A DNA stretch of 64,000 nt from JAJZRV01 sp027442615 (lineage in GTDB: Bacteria; Pseudomonadota; Gammaproteobacteria; Burkholderiales; Ferrovaceae). Shown in pieces: positions 24,612-36,124 of the stretch (position 1 is its first letter; every line of letters begins with the position of its first letter). A program made the translations under genes and the position numbers. The stretch is from NCBI GenBank assembly GCA_027442615.1, contig DAIBBI010000033.1, forward strand, positions 1 to 64,000, written 5' to 3'. The notes below the pieces were generated by a model. The model was not told the DNA's origin. It worked only from the letters and a program-made list of their open reading frames with translations, and did no database searches.

Positions 24612-25151
24612 TTATGATTTTTGAGAAAACCATTTGGGGTAAAACTTCGCGACCACGGGCCCGCGGGTATCGAGCGCATGGCATCCGTCCAAATGCGGCG
24701 GTTTCTGGTCGCTACCCGATTCGGCCGAACCGTATCGGGTCTGAAAGGCCACGGTGGCCAGCGTACCGATCATCTCCGTCAGGTGGGTGCAGCCACGCAC
24801 CCCGGCGAAGCGTTCCTTGACCGCCTTGGTGAAACCCGGGGCAATGCGCAACCCCTTGAGGTTGCCATAGTGCGGCGTAATGGTTTCGCAACTGCCGGGG
24901 TAGGGGCGGGCCACCGTCCGGGCCTCCGCCTCGCGAATCACCATGTCCTCGTCAATGGTGATTCGCAGCCACATGTCATGAATCGGCTCTCCCGCGGGTT
25001 TGCTGCCGCCCGACACATGGAACTCATAGCCCTTGACGTCCACCAGGTGTCCTTCGATGTCGAACAGACCGTCTTCACGCTGGTATCCCTCGACGGAAAT
25101 GTTGCGCCGGTGCAGCAGTTTGCGCGGGACGGCTGGTTTGGATAGCGCCAT
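24612..25151 (-). CDS. DUF2889 family protein
   Basis: A 179-residue soluble protein of unknown function. It resembles DUF2889 proteins through RKLLHRRNISVEGYQREDGLFDIEGHLVD, the segment IHDMWLRITIDEDMVI, and GCTHLTEMIGTLATVAFQT. There is no signal peptide or membrane segment. The frame continues to 25196, but the ATG at 25151 begins the conserved region. It is a single gene, divergent from the lytic transglycosylase. Its context suggests no specific job. Confidence 0.7.
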   Translation of the reverse strand: MALSKPAVPRKLLHRRNISVEGYQREDGLFDIEGHLVDVKGYEFHVSGGSKPAGEPIHDMWLRITIDEDMVIREAEARTVARPYPGSCETITPHYGNLKGLRIAPGFTKAVKERFAGVRGCTHLTEMIGTLATVAFQTRYGSAESGSDQKPPHLDGCHALDTRGPVVAKFYPKWFSQKS

Positions 25152-25230
25152 GGTGTCTTTCTCCATGAAGAATGTGGCCGGCTTCAACTGGCACAAAACG
25201 ACGATGATACGCCGATTGCCTTTTTGGACC

Positions 25231-25236
25231 TATAAT
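25231..25236 (+). promoter_or_regulatory. -10 hexamer upstream of slt
   Basis: A perfect TATAAT lies 35 bases before the slt start in the 119-base divergent gap. The matching -35 is poor. Confidence 0.5.
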
Positions 25237-25270
25237 CCCCGGAACCCTTTCTTGATGCGGAGACGACTCG

Positions 25271-27223
25271 TTGTACTTTCTCGCGCTTGTCCGTGCGCTC
25301 ATCGCGGCAGCTCTGCTGCTGGTCGTTCCTGTTGCGGGCGCCGAATCTCCTGACGACGCCCTGCTGTCGGCTCACGAAGCCTGGCAGATGCGCAATGTTG
25401 TGGCCCTGGAGAAATACAACAAACAGCTCGCCAATGACCCGCTTGCCGATTACGCGCTGTACTGGCTGCTCGATGCCCGGCTGAGCCAGCCCAGCCCGGT
25501 GCCTGCCGCTGACGTGCTGTCCTTTTTTGCCCGCTATCCCGCAAGCCCCCTGGCAGACCCATTGCGCATCAGCTGGCTCAAGGCACTGGGACGCGCACAG
25601 GACTGGGACACTTTTGCGGCCCAGGTCACCCCCGGCGCACTGGAAGACCCCGAAGTGACCTGCGATCAATTGCAACTGCGCCTGCGCAGGCAGGATCAGG
25701 CCGCAGCCCGCGAAGCCCGGACCCTATGGTTCGGGCGCAAGACCCTGCCGGACAGTTGCGACCCCGTATTTCGCCAACTGACCCTGCAGAACGCGATTTC
25801 GCGCGACGACATCTGGGCAGCGCTGCGCCAGGCCTTGAGCAACAGTAATCTGCCGCTGGCGCGTTACATCAACAGTTTTCTTCCGCCGTTTCAGGGCATC
25901 AGTGAAGACTCACTGACGATGGCCTACACCCGGCCTGCCCAAGTGCTGGAGGGATGGGATTCGCATGACGACAGCACGCCCAAACGCGAGCTGATCCTGT
26001 TTGCCTTGAGCCAGCTCGCCGCACGTCACCCGCAGCAGGCCGCCGATACATGGAGCGGCATGGCCCCGTCGTTTTCAGCCCGCGATCAATCCTACGGTTG
26101 GCTGCAGATTGCCTGGCAGAGCGCCATGTTGCATCACCCCAACGCGCTGCTGTGGTTTCACAACGCCCCCGAATCCATGATGGATGACCCGCTGCGAGCC
26201 GCCCGCGCGCGCGCGGCCCTGCTCCAGGAAAACTGGGAGGAGTTGTTGTCGGCCATCAACGGCATGAGCGCCAACGAATCCGCAAGGGCCGTGTGGCGCT
26301 ACTGGAAAGCCCGCGCCCTCAATGCGCTGGGCCGAACCGCCGAGGCCCAGGCACTGTTCACCCCGCTCTCGCAGGAATCCCATTACTACGGCTTGATGGC
26401 CCTTGAGGAAGTGGGCGGTCACTTTACCCCCCCAGCTCCGCCCGAGCCGCTGGCGCCAGACGAAATTCCATCGCTGCAGGGGCGCTTTGAGCGTGCGCTG
26501 CGTTTGCATCGCCTGGCGCTCAACCCGGAGTCACAGTATGAATGGACAGTGGCCAACCGCACGCTCACCCCGCGCCAGCACCTGGCTGCTGCCACCCTGG
26601 CGCAACGGGAGCAGTGGATGGACCGCGCCATCTACAGCATTGAACGCGCCGGTGACCAGCAGGACTTTACGCTGCGCTATCCCTTGCCCTTCGAATCGCA
26701 ACTGAGCCAACAGGCCCAGCGCAACCAGCTGGACCCCGCCTGGGTATACGGACTGGTGCGCCAGGAAAGCCACTTCTTTCCTGAAGCCCGCTCGCGCACC
26801 GGCGCCGTGGGGCTCATGCAGCTGATGCCTGCCACGGCACGCTGGGTGGCGCAGCGCGTTCCTCTCAAAAAATTCCGCGCCACCATGACCACCCAGGTGG
26901 ACGTCAACCTGCAGCTTGGCACGCATTACCTGCATCACCTGCTCAACCAGCTGGGCAATCCCATTCTTGCCACGGCGGCCTACAACGCCGGACCCAACCG
27001 GGTGCTTCGCTGGGTTTCCGGAAAACCCCAGGACGCCGCCATCTTCATCGAAACCATTCCGCTCAGCGAAACCCGCGGCTATGTCCAGCATGTGATGTTC
27101 AACACCACCCTTTACGCTTACCGGCTGGGCCAGTCGACACTTTCCCTGCACCAGCGCATTGGCATCATCCAGAGCGTGACCCCGTCGCGCAGTTCCGAAC
27201 CCGACCCCGCCTCCCAGCCATGA
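25271..27223 (+). CDS. slt: soluble lytic murein transglycosylase (Slt70-like)
   Basis: A 650-residue periplasmic enzyme cleaving peptidoglycan glycan strands with anhydro-muropeptide formation. It has a signal peptide of about 24 residues ending VAGA, a long alpha-helical superhelical U-domain, and a C-terminal SLT domain. That domain carries QESHFFPEARSRTGAVGLMQLMPATA with the catalytic Glu, and AYNAGPNRVLRW. No ATG lies before the signal peptide, so I use the TTG at 25271 with GGAG nine bases upstream. It overlaps cca by ATGA. Confidence 0.93.
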   Translation: MYFLALVRALIAAALLLVVPVAGAESPDDALLSAHEAWQMRNVVALEKYNKQLANDPLADYALYWLLDARLSQPSPVPAADVLSFFARYPASPLADPLRISWLKALGRAQDWDTFAAQVTPGALEDPEVTCDQLQLRLRRQDQAAAREARTLWFGRKTLPDSCDPVFRQLTLQNAISRDDIWAALRQALSNSNLPLARYINSFLPPFQGISEDSLTMAYTRPAQVLEGWDSHDDSTPKRELILFALSQLAARHPQQAADTWSGMAPSFSARDQSYGWLQIAWQSAMLHHPNALLWFHNAPESMMDDPLRAARARAALLQENWEELLSAINGMSANESARAVWRYWKARALNALGRTAEAQALFTPLSQESHYYGLMALEEVGGHFTPPAPPEPLAPDEIPSLQGRFERALRLHRLALNPESQYEWTVANRTLTPRQHLAAATLAQREQWMDRAIYSIERAGDQQDFTLRYPLPFESQLSQQAQRNQLDPAWVYGLVRQESHFFPEARSRTGAVGLMQLMPATARWVAQRVPLKKFRATMTTQVDVNLQLGTHYLHHLLNQLGNPILATAAYNAGPNRVLRWVSGKPQDAAIFIETIPLSETRGYVQHVMFNTTLYAYRLGQSTLSLHQRIGIIQSVTPSRSSEPDPASQP

Positions 27224-28353
27224 AAATCTATGCCGTGGGCGGAGCGGTGCGCGATGAGCTGCTGGGGCTTCCCGTAGCAGACCGGGACTGGGTGGTGGTG
27301 GGTGCCACGCCGGAGGAAATGGTAGCGCAGGGCTTCAAACCCGTGGGGCGCGACTTCCCGGTTTTCCTGCACCCCAGGACGCACGAAGAGTACGCACTGG
27401 CGCGCACAGAGCGCAAAAGCGGTCCGGGTTACCGGGGCTTTACCATTCATGCCAGCCCCGAGGTGACGCTGGAACAGGACCTGGAACGGCGCGACCTGAC
27501 CATCAATGCCATGGCGCGCGACGCCCATGGCGCGCTGGTGGACCCCTTCGGGGGCGTTGAAGACCTGCGCCAGCGTCGCCTGCGCCACGTGAGCCCCGCC
27601 TTCGCCGAAGACCCGGTACGCATCCTGCGCGTGGCCCGTTTTGCCGCGCGCTTCAAGCAATCGTTCGATTTTGGCGTGGCCAGTGAAACCCGGGCACTGA
27701 TGCAGACCATGGTGGCTCAGGGAGAGGTGGACGCCCTGGTGCCCGAACGGGTCTGGCAGGAACTAGCCCGCGGCCTCTCGGAATCCAGACCCTCCGAACT
27801 GTTTCGGGTGTTGGAGCAATGCCATGCCCTGTCCCACATCCTGCCGGAAGTCATGCCCTTCTGGGCAACCCGTGGCGTTGCATCCCTGGAAGGCGCGGAC
27901 CTCGCCGCACGCCGCGGCCATGGCCTCCCCGTGCGGTTTGCGGCCTGGGCTGCCATCCTGTTGCAGGATGCGCCGCAGGGTGGACGCAAGCACCTCCTGC
28001 AACTCAGCGAGCGCCTGCGGGTTCCCTCGGAAATCCGCGATCTGGCCAGAATGACCAGTGAAAATCGCGAGGCCGTCAGCAACAGTGCCACGGCACCGGC
28101 CGAGTCCCTCTTGCGACTCATCGAACAGACCGATGCCTTGCGCCGCCCACAACGCTTCGAGGCCATGCTGGCAGCGCATGCCTGCCATGCGCAGGGAGAT
28201 GATCGAGCGCTGTGGGACCGCCTCAATCGCGCCCTGCAGGCCGCCCTGGAAGTTCCTGCAGGCGAACTGGCGCGGGAGGAGCACCTTCCCGAACGCATTG
28301 CGCAACGCATTCGCGAGGCACGCCTCTCGGCAGTGGCTGCGGCGCTCCTGTAA
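27220..28353 (+). CDS. cca: CCA tRNA nucleotidyltransferase
   Basis: A 377-residue class II nucleotidyltransferase adding or repairing the tRNA 3' CCA end. The N-terminal catalytic domain has YAVGGAVRDELLG, DRDWVVVGATPEEM (the metal-binding DxD), RRDLTINAMA, and EDPVRILRVARFAARF, followed by the ERVWQEL region. It ends before the HD phosphohydrolase domain found in the longer (about 410-residue) E. coli enzyme, so only nucleotidyl transfer is expected. It is translationally coupled to slt. Confidence 0.94.
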   Translation: MKIYAVGGAVRDELLGLPVADRDWVVVGATPEEMVAQGFKPVGRDFPVFLHPRTHEEYALARTERKSGPGYRGFTIHASPEVTLEQDLERRDLTINAMARDAHGALVDPFGGVEDLRQRRLRHVSPAFAEDPVRILRVARFAARFKQSFDFGVASETRALMQTMVAQGEVDALVPERVWQELARGLSESRPSELFRVLEQCHALSHILPEVMPFWATRGVASLEGADLAARRGHGLPVRFAAWAAILLQDAPQGGRKHLLQLSERLRVPSEIRDLARMTSENREAVSNSATAPAESLLRLIEQTDALRRPQRFEAMLAAHACHAQGDDRALWDRLNRALQAALEVPAGELAREEHLPERIAQRIREARLSAVAAALL

Positions 28354-28359
28354 ACCCCG

Positions 28360-29523
28360 TCAGGGCAGCCCAAGCATGGCGCATGCCGGGGTGGAGGTCT
28401 GTCCCCTTCCCAGCACCAGCACCTTGAACAACTCTCCCATTTCTGCAGGACTGAGCAGCTTCTGAACCGCACTAACCGCAGGCAGATAACGGGCTTCATC
28501 GGTCGCGGGAATGGCGCCCAGCACATCCAGCAGCCCCGTGTCCACAAGCCAGCGGGCCAGGGTGCCATAGTCCTCGAGGGCAAGGCCGTAGTGCAGGGCC
28601 GCACGCGCCACCGCGCTAAAGTCCACATGGGCCGTGATGTCCTGCAGTCCGGGCCAGACGAAAGGATCACCGTGCGCATGGTGACGAATGTGGCACATCA
28701 GCGTCCCTTCTTGCCGCTGCGGATGGTAGTACTCGCGCGCCGGAAAACCGTAATCGATGAAATATGCCCGGCCCGCCTTCAAGGTGCGCGCGAGGTTGGC
28801 CATCAGCGCCACGGCTTCCGGGCAGATTTCCGTATCGTAGGGTACGGGCAGCCCGTCCGTGGCGGGCAACATGGTGGCAAGGCGCTCGTTGGCAAGCGCA
28901 CGCTCCCGCCAGACCCAATCCTCGCCCGCCAGCGCCACCCCAATTTCCACCCAGCCCCCGTCGCGCCAACCCACCCGATGCACCGGCAGCGCGTCGAGCA
29001 CTTCATTGGCCAACAGCACCCCCGTGAGCGTTTCTGGCCAGGCACTGCACCAGTCCACGCGCTCGCGCAGGGATACGGGCAGGGTGGAGAGCAGGGCATC
29101 CTGCCGCTCGCGCAGGTCGGCACTGACTTCCAGGATGAGGTAACGCTCCGGCAATGTCCCGCGCGCCTCCAGGGCCAGCAACACATCGCGTGCCAGGCGC
29201 CCGCTGCCCGCCCCCAGTTCCAGCACCACGGGGTGCTCGCTGCTCAACTCGTCCAGGGTGGCGGACACCGCATGTGCCCAAGTTTGCCCAAACATCGGCG
29301 TCATTTCCGGGGCGGTGACAAAATCTCCGGCGCTGCCCAGCTTGATGGAACCCGCACTGTAATACCCAAGACCCGGGGCATACAGGGCAAGCGCCATGAA
29401 ACGCGAAAAGTCGATCCAGCCCCCCGACTGCCGGATCACCCGGTTGATCTCGTTTCGCAGGCGCGCGCTATGGGCCAGTGCTTCCGGCTCAGGTTGCAGG
29501 GGGTGCGGTAGAATGGGCGGCAT
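28360..29523 (-). CDS. SAM-dependent methyltransferase, MidA/NDUFAF7 family
   Basis: A 387-residue protein with the MidA-family pattern. The N-terminal FSRFMALALYAPGLGYYSAG is followed by DFVTAPEMTPMFGQ and the SAM-binding VLELGAGSGRLARD. Further motifs are NEVLDALPVH and FIDYGFPAREYYHPQRQEGTL. Eukaryotic NDUFAF7 methylates an arginine of respiratory complex I; the bacterial target is unknown. It is convergent with cca (gap 6 bases) and divergent from ttcA. Confidence 0.85.
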   Translation of the reverse strand: MPPILPHPLQPEPEALAHSARLRNEINRVIRQSGGWIDFSRFMALALYAPGLGYYSAGSIKLGSAGDFVTAPEMTPMFGQTWAHAVSATLDELSSEHPVVLELGAGSGRLARDVLLALEARGTLPERYLILEVSADLRERQDALLSTLPVSLRERVDWCSAWPETLTGVLLANEVLDALPVHRVGWRDGGWVEIGVALAGEDWVWRERALANERLATMLPATDGLPVPYDTEICPEAVALMANLARTLKAGRAYFIDYGFPAREYYHPQRQEGTLMCHIRHHAHGDPFVWPGLQDITAHVDFSAVARAALHYGLALEDYGTLARWLVDTGLLDVLGAIPATDEARYLPAVSAVQKLLSPAEMGELFKVLVLGRGQTSTPACAMLGLP

Positions 29524-29550
29524 CTCGTCAGCTTTGCATCAAAAGGTCAC

Positions 29551-30480
29551 ATGTTAACGGTTGAACGCCCCCCCTCGGCAACATTTATCCGGCTTCAGGA
29601 ACGGCTGCGCGGCGCCGTGGGCCGCGCCATCAGCGATTACCAGATGATCGAGGCTGGCGACACCGTCATGGTGTGCCTGAGCGGCGGCAAGGATTCGCAC
29701 GCCCTCCTGTCCATTCTGATGGACCTGCAGCGCCGCGCGCCAGTGTCCTTTCGCCTGATTGCAGTCAATCTCGACCAGAAGCAGCCCGGCTTTCCCGTCG
29801 ACGTGCTGCCCGCCTATCTGAAGTCCCTCGGAGTGGAGTACCACATCATCGAGGCTGATACCTACTCGATCGTGCGCGAAAAGATCCCGCAGGGCAAAAC
29901 CACCTGCTCGCTCTGCTCGCGCCTGCGCCGCGGCGTGCTCTACCGCACCGCCAAGGCCCTGGGCGCCAACAAGATCGCCCTGGGTCACCATAGGGACGAC
30001 ATCATTGAAACGATGTTTCTCAACATGTTCTATGGCGGCCGTCTGAAGGCCATGCCGCCCAAGCTGGTGACGGATGACGGCCATCACATCGTGATCCGTC
30101 CGCTGGCCTACTGTACCGAAAAAGACCTGGCCACCTACGCGCGACACATGGCGTTTCCCATCATCCCGTGCGACCTGTGTGGCTCGCAGGACAATCTCAA
30201 GCGCGCTGCCATCAAGGAATGGCTCAAGCAGCAGGACCGCGAATTCCCGGGGCGTGTGGACAACGTCTTTCTGGCCCTGCAATCCGTCACGCCTTCGCAT
30301 CTTGCCGACACTTCACTGTTTGACTTCGCCCACCTCAAACCCAGTCATCAGGCCAACCCCGAGGGCGACACCCTGTTCGACCCTGAAGCTCTGGAACGCG
30401 GCGCCCTGCGCCTGTCCTCCATGGAAGGTTCGCGCATCCGTTTCGTGAAGGCCGGAAACTCTGATAAAATAAAAAATTGA
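29551..30480 (+). CDS. ttcA: tRNA 2-thiocytidine synthetase TtcA
   Basis: A 309-residue enzyme that thiolates cytidine 32 of certain tRNAs. It has the PP-loop CLSGGKDSHALL near residue 46 and the first cysteine pair in TTCSLCSRLRRGVLY. GHHRDDIIET and the second pair in CDLCGSQ follow; the cysteines bind the Fe-S cluster in characterised members. AAGG precedes the ATG. It is 20 bases upstream of the aminotransferase gene, with no terminator between. Confidence 0.95.
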   Translation: MLTVERPPSATFIRLQERLRGAVGRAISDYQMIEAGDTVMVCLSGGKDSHALLSILMDLQRRAPVSFRLIAVNLDQKQPGFPVDVLPAYLKSLGVEYHIIEADTYSIVREKIPQGKTTCSLCSRLRRGVLYRTAKALGANKIALGHHRDDIIETMFLNMFYGGRLKAMPPKLVTDDGHHIVIRPLAYCTEKDLATYARHMAFPIIPCDLCGSQDNLKRAAIKEWLKQQDREFPGRVDNVFLALQSVTPSHLADTSLFDFAHLKPSHQANPEGDTLFDPEALERGALRLSSMEGSRIRFVKAGNSDKIKN

Positions 30481-30499
30481 TTTAGGGAAAACGATCATC

Positions 30500-31747
30500 A
30501 TGAACCCCACGATTAAACACCTGCCCCCCAAGAAGATTAATTCCTTCTACCCGCCCCAGCGCACCCTGATGGGACCGGGCCCCTCCGAGATCACGCCGCG
30601 CGTGCTGGCCGCCATGTCGCTGCCCTGCATCGGCTACCTCGACCCGGTGTTCGTGGACATGATGGACGAACTCAAAACCCTGTTGCGCTATGTTTTTCAA
30701 ACGGACAACCAGCTCACCTTCCCGGCCTCCGGCCCGGGCTCAGTGGGCATGGAAATGTGCTTCGTCAACATGGTCAACGAGGGCGACAAGGTCATCGTCT
30801 GCCGTAATGGCGTGTTTGGCGGGCGCATGATCGAAAACGTCGAACGCTGCGGCGGCAAGGCCGTGGTCATCGAAGACACCTGGGGCGACCCCGTGGACCC
30901 CAACAAGCTGGAAGAAACCCTCAAGCAGCACCCCGACACCAAGGTGGTGGCCTTCGTCCTGGCCGAAACCTCCACCGGTTGCATGTCCGATGCCAAGACC
31001 CTGGTGGAAATTGCCCACCGGCATGGCGCGCTCACCATCGTGGATGCGGTCACGCAACTTGCGGGCACCCCGCTTTTCGTGGACGAGTGGGGCATCGATG
31101 CCGTGTATTCTGGAAGCCAGAAATGCCTCTCCTGCACCCCTGGACTTGCCCCGGTGTCCTTCAGCGATCGCGTGGTGGCCCTGGTGCGTAACCGCAAGGA
31201 ACGCTGTCACAGCTGGTTCATGGACCTTGACCTGGTGCTGGGCTATTGGGGCAACACCAATCGCACCTACCACCATACGGCACCCATCAATGGGTTGTAT
31301 GCGTTGCACGAGGCCTTGTTGCAGGTGCGCGAGGAAGGACTGGAGAACTCCTGGGCACGCCATACCCGCCATTACCTGGCGCTGAAGGCCGGCCTGGAGG
31401 CCATGGGTCTGGAATACCTGGTGAAGGAAGAGTATCGCCTGCCGCAACTCAATGCGGTCAAGGTGCCCGAAGGCGTCGACGAGGCCCGCGTACGCAAGGC
31501 GTTGCTGGAAGAATTCAATCTGGAAATTGGCGCGGGGTTGGGACCACTGGCTGGCAAGATATGGCGCTTCGGCCTGATGGGCTATTCGGCCAAATCAGAA
31601 AACGTCATGCTGTGCCTGTCTGCATTGGGCTCCGTGCTGATGGACCTGGGCTACCCCGTCAAGCTGGGTTACGCCGAGGCCGCGGCGCACCAGTCCTACG
31701 CCGAACAGCATGCCAGGGCCGCTGAGCAGAAAATCAAAGCGGCCTGA
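30500..31747 (+). CDS. class V aminotransferase, alanine/serine-glyoxylate type
   Basis: A 415-residue PLP-dependent enzyme. It shows LMGPGPSEITPRVLAAM at the N-terminus, PASGPGSVGMEM (PLP phosphate pocket), AETSTGCMSD, IVDAVTQLAGTPLFVDEWGID, and the lysine loop YSGSQKCLSC. This is the alanine-glyoxylate/serine-glyoxylate aminotransferase group. The exact amino donor cannot be read from sequence. It ends one base before the convergent metF stop. Confidence 0.85.
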   Translation: MNPTIKHLPPKKINSFYPPQRTLMGPGPSEITPRVLAAMSLPCIGYLDPVFVDMMDELKTLLRYVFQTDNQLTFPASGPGSVGMEMCFVNMVNEGDKVIVCRNGVFGGRMIENVERCGGKAVVIEDTWGDPVDPNKLEETLKQHPDTKVVAFVLAETSTGCMSDAKTLVEIAHRHGALTIVDAVTQLAGTPLFVDEWGIDAVYSGSQKCLSCTPGLAPVSFSDRVVALVRNRKERCHSWFMDLDLVLGYWGNTNRTYHHTAPINGLYALHEALLQVREEGLENSWARHTRHYLALKAGLEAMGLEYLVKEEYRLPQLNAVKVPEGVDEARVRKALLEEFNLEIGAGLGPLAGKIWRFGLMGYSAKSENVMLCLSALGSVLMDLGYPVKLGYAEAAAHQSYAEQHARAAEQKIKAA

Positions 31748-32619
31748 TCAATTCCGTTCGGACAGGTGCAGCCGGTCCCAGATCACGCTGGTGAGGCCCG
31801 CTGAGTTCATGGTGTAAAAATGCAGACCGGGGGCTCCCGCCGAGAGCAACCGGTCGCACAGTTGCGTCACCACGTCCAGGCCAAAGGCCTTGATGGATGC
31901 CGTGTCATCGCCATAGCCCAGCATCTTCATGCGAATCCATCGCGGAATCTCTGCACCGCAACCCTCTGAAAAACGGCTCAGCTGGGAAAAGTTGGCAATC
32001 GGCATCACGCCGGGCACGATGGGCAGGTCCAGCCCCGCGGCCTCGCACTCATCCACAAAACTGAAGTAGGCATCCGGATTGTAGAAATACTGGGTGATGG
32101 CGGCATTGGCCCCCGCTTCCACCTTGCGCTTGAAATGCTGGATGTTTTCCTGAGCGGAGCGCGCCTGAGGGTGCACTTCCGGGTAGGCGGCCACCTCGAT
32201 GTAGAAGTGGTCGCCCGTCTGCTCGCGGATGAAACTGACCAGTTCGTTGGCATAACGAAAAGCGCCGCCGCCATGGGTGCCCGAGGGCAGGTCACCGCGC
32301 AACGCCACCAGGTGGCGGATGCCGTTGGCCTGATACTGCATCAGCACATCTGCAATGCTCTCCCGGGTGGAACCGATACAGGACAGGTGAGGGGCTGCAG
32401 GGTACCCGTCGCCCTGGATTTCAAGCACCGTCTCCAGCGTGCGCTCGCGCGTCGTTCCACCCGCGCCATAGGTCACGGAGAAAAAGGCCGGCTTGAGTTG
32501 CGCCAACTGGCGTCGCGTATGACGCAGCTTTTCCATCCCCTCCGGCGTTTTGGGCGGAAAGAATTCGAAGCTGAAGACTTTGGGATAACGCTGCTGGCTT
32601 TGCAAGATCAGTCCCACGC

Positions 32620-32623
<4 letters not shown>
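31748..32623 (-). CDS. metF: 5,10-methylenetetrahydrofolate reductase
   Basis: A 291-residue flavoenzyme producing 5-methyl-THF for methionine synthesis. It has FSFEFFPPKTPEGMEKL, VTYGAGGTTRERT, APHLSCIGSTRESI, HLVALRGDLPSG and the C-terminal GAPGLHFYTMN. No ATG fits. The TTG at 32623 overlaps the ahcY stop (TTGA) and a GTG lies two codons later; either could start. It is last in metK-ahcY-metF, a methyl-cycle operon. Confidence 0.95.
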
Positions 32624-33933
<1,310 letters not shown>

Positions 33934-33945
33934 GAACAGGACTCC

Positions 33946-35103
<1,158 letters not shown>

Positions 35104-35144
35104 GGCGAACCCCGCCCTTTTTCATGAAAAACAACGAACTGTGG

Positions 35145-35150
35145 ATTATA
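35145..35150 (-). promoter_or_regulatory. -10 hexamer of the metK operon
   Basis: A perfect TATAAT on the minus strand lies 41 bases before the metK ATG in the 66-base gap shared with the divergent acyltransferase gene. The -35 would overlap the start of that gene and is poor. Confidence 0.55.
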
Positions 35151-35169
35151 ACAGCGATTCCCTCCTGAA

Positions 35170-36048
35170 ATGATGCTGCGCCTCTCCCTCGCCCTGCTGT
35201 GGTTGTTGCACTGGCTTCCCCTGCCCGCTCTCGCCACCCTGGGGGACCTTCTCGGAGCGCTGGCCTACCGCCTTGCAGCCGAGCGTCGGCGCGTCACGCT
35301 GATCAATCTGGCCCTGTGTTTTCCGCATTGGTCTGACGCCCGGCGTGCTGCCGTGGCCCGCGCCCATTTCCAGGCTTTCATGACCAGCATCCTGGCACAG
35401 GGGGTGGGTTGGTATGCATCGCTCGCACACTTGCGGCGCATCGTGCACTTTGAGGGGATGGCGCATTTGCAGGCCGCCTTGGCCGAGGGTCCGGTGATTC
35501 TCATGACCCCCCATTTTTTTGGCATCGATACCGCCGGCATCTGCCTGTCCGCCGACGTGGACATGATCTCCTTTCATACACGACACAAGAACATCCGCAT
35601 CGACGAGTTGATTCAGCGACGGCGACGACGCTGGAATCGCGGCGTGATCTTTTCCCGACAGGACGGCATCCGCACAGTGCTGCGCGCTCTCAAACCGGGC
35701 TGGGCCCTGTATTACCTGCCCGACCAGGATTACGGTTCGAAGGATTCGATCTTCGTGGATTTTTTTGGCGTCAAAACCGCCACCATCCCCGCCATGTCCC
35801 GTCTAGCGCGCCTGGCCCACGCGCAGGTGGTGCCCTGCGTGATCGAGCAGGACTTTCACCACAACCGGTGCGTGGTGCGATTCCATCCGTCCTGGAAGGA
35901 TTTCCCCGGTACCGATGAAGTGGCCGACGCATTGCGCATGAACCAGTTCATCGAAGCACGCATTCTGGAACAGCCTGCCAACTACCTGTGGAGCCACAAG
36001 CGTTTTAAAACACGCCCGCCCGGCGAGCGTTCGCCCTATGAGCGCTGA
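35170..36048 (+). CDS. lpxL: LpxL/HtrB-family lipid A acyltransferase
   Basis: A 292-residue inner-membrane acyltransferase. An N-terminal hydrophobic anchor (about residues 4-24) precedes the catalytic HX4D motif seen as HFFGID near residue 115. LYYLPDQDYG and FFGVKTATIPAMSRLA are the usual family sequences. Characterised members add secondary acyl chains to Kdo-lipid A; which position this one acylates is unknown. No clear RBS precedes the ATG-ATG start. It is divergent from metK and 76 bases before dapF. Confidence 0.82.
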   Translation: MMLRLSLALLWLLHWLPLPALATLGDLLGALAYRLAAERRRVTLINLALCFPHWSDARRAAVARAHFQAFMTSILAQGVGWYASLAHLRRIVHFEGMAHLQAALAEGPVILMTPHFFGIDTAGICLSADVDMISFHTRHKNIRIDELIQRRRRRWNRGVIFSRQDGIRTVLRALKPGWALYYLPDQDYGSKDSIFVDFFGVKTATIPAMSRLARLAHAQVVPCVIEQDFHHNRCVVRFHPSWKDFPGTDEVADALRMNQFIEARILEQPANYLWSHKRFKTRPPGERSPYER

Positions 36049-36124
36049 CCCGCGGACAATCTCCTGCGCGCAATTCCAAAACGCGATAGGATGCCTTTCA
36101 TGACGCAACTCATGGCCTGAACGG

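Noticed and set aside
33934..33945. SAH riboswitch before ahcY
   Set aside because: Only 12 bases separate metK and ahcY, too short for the aptamer.
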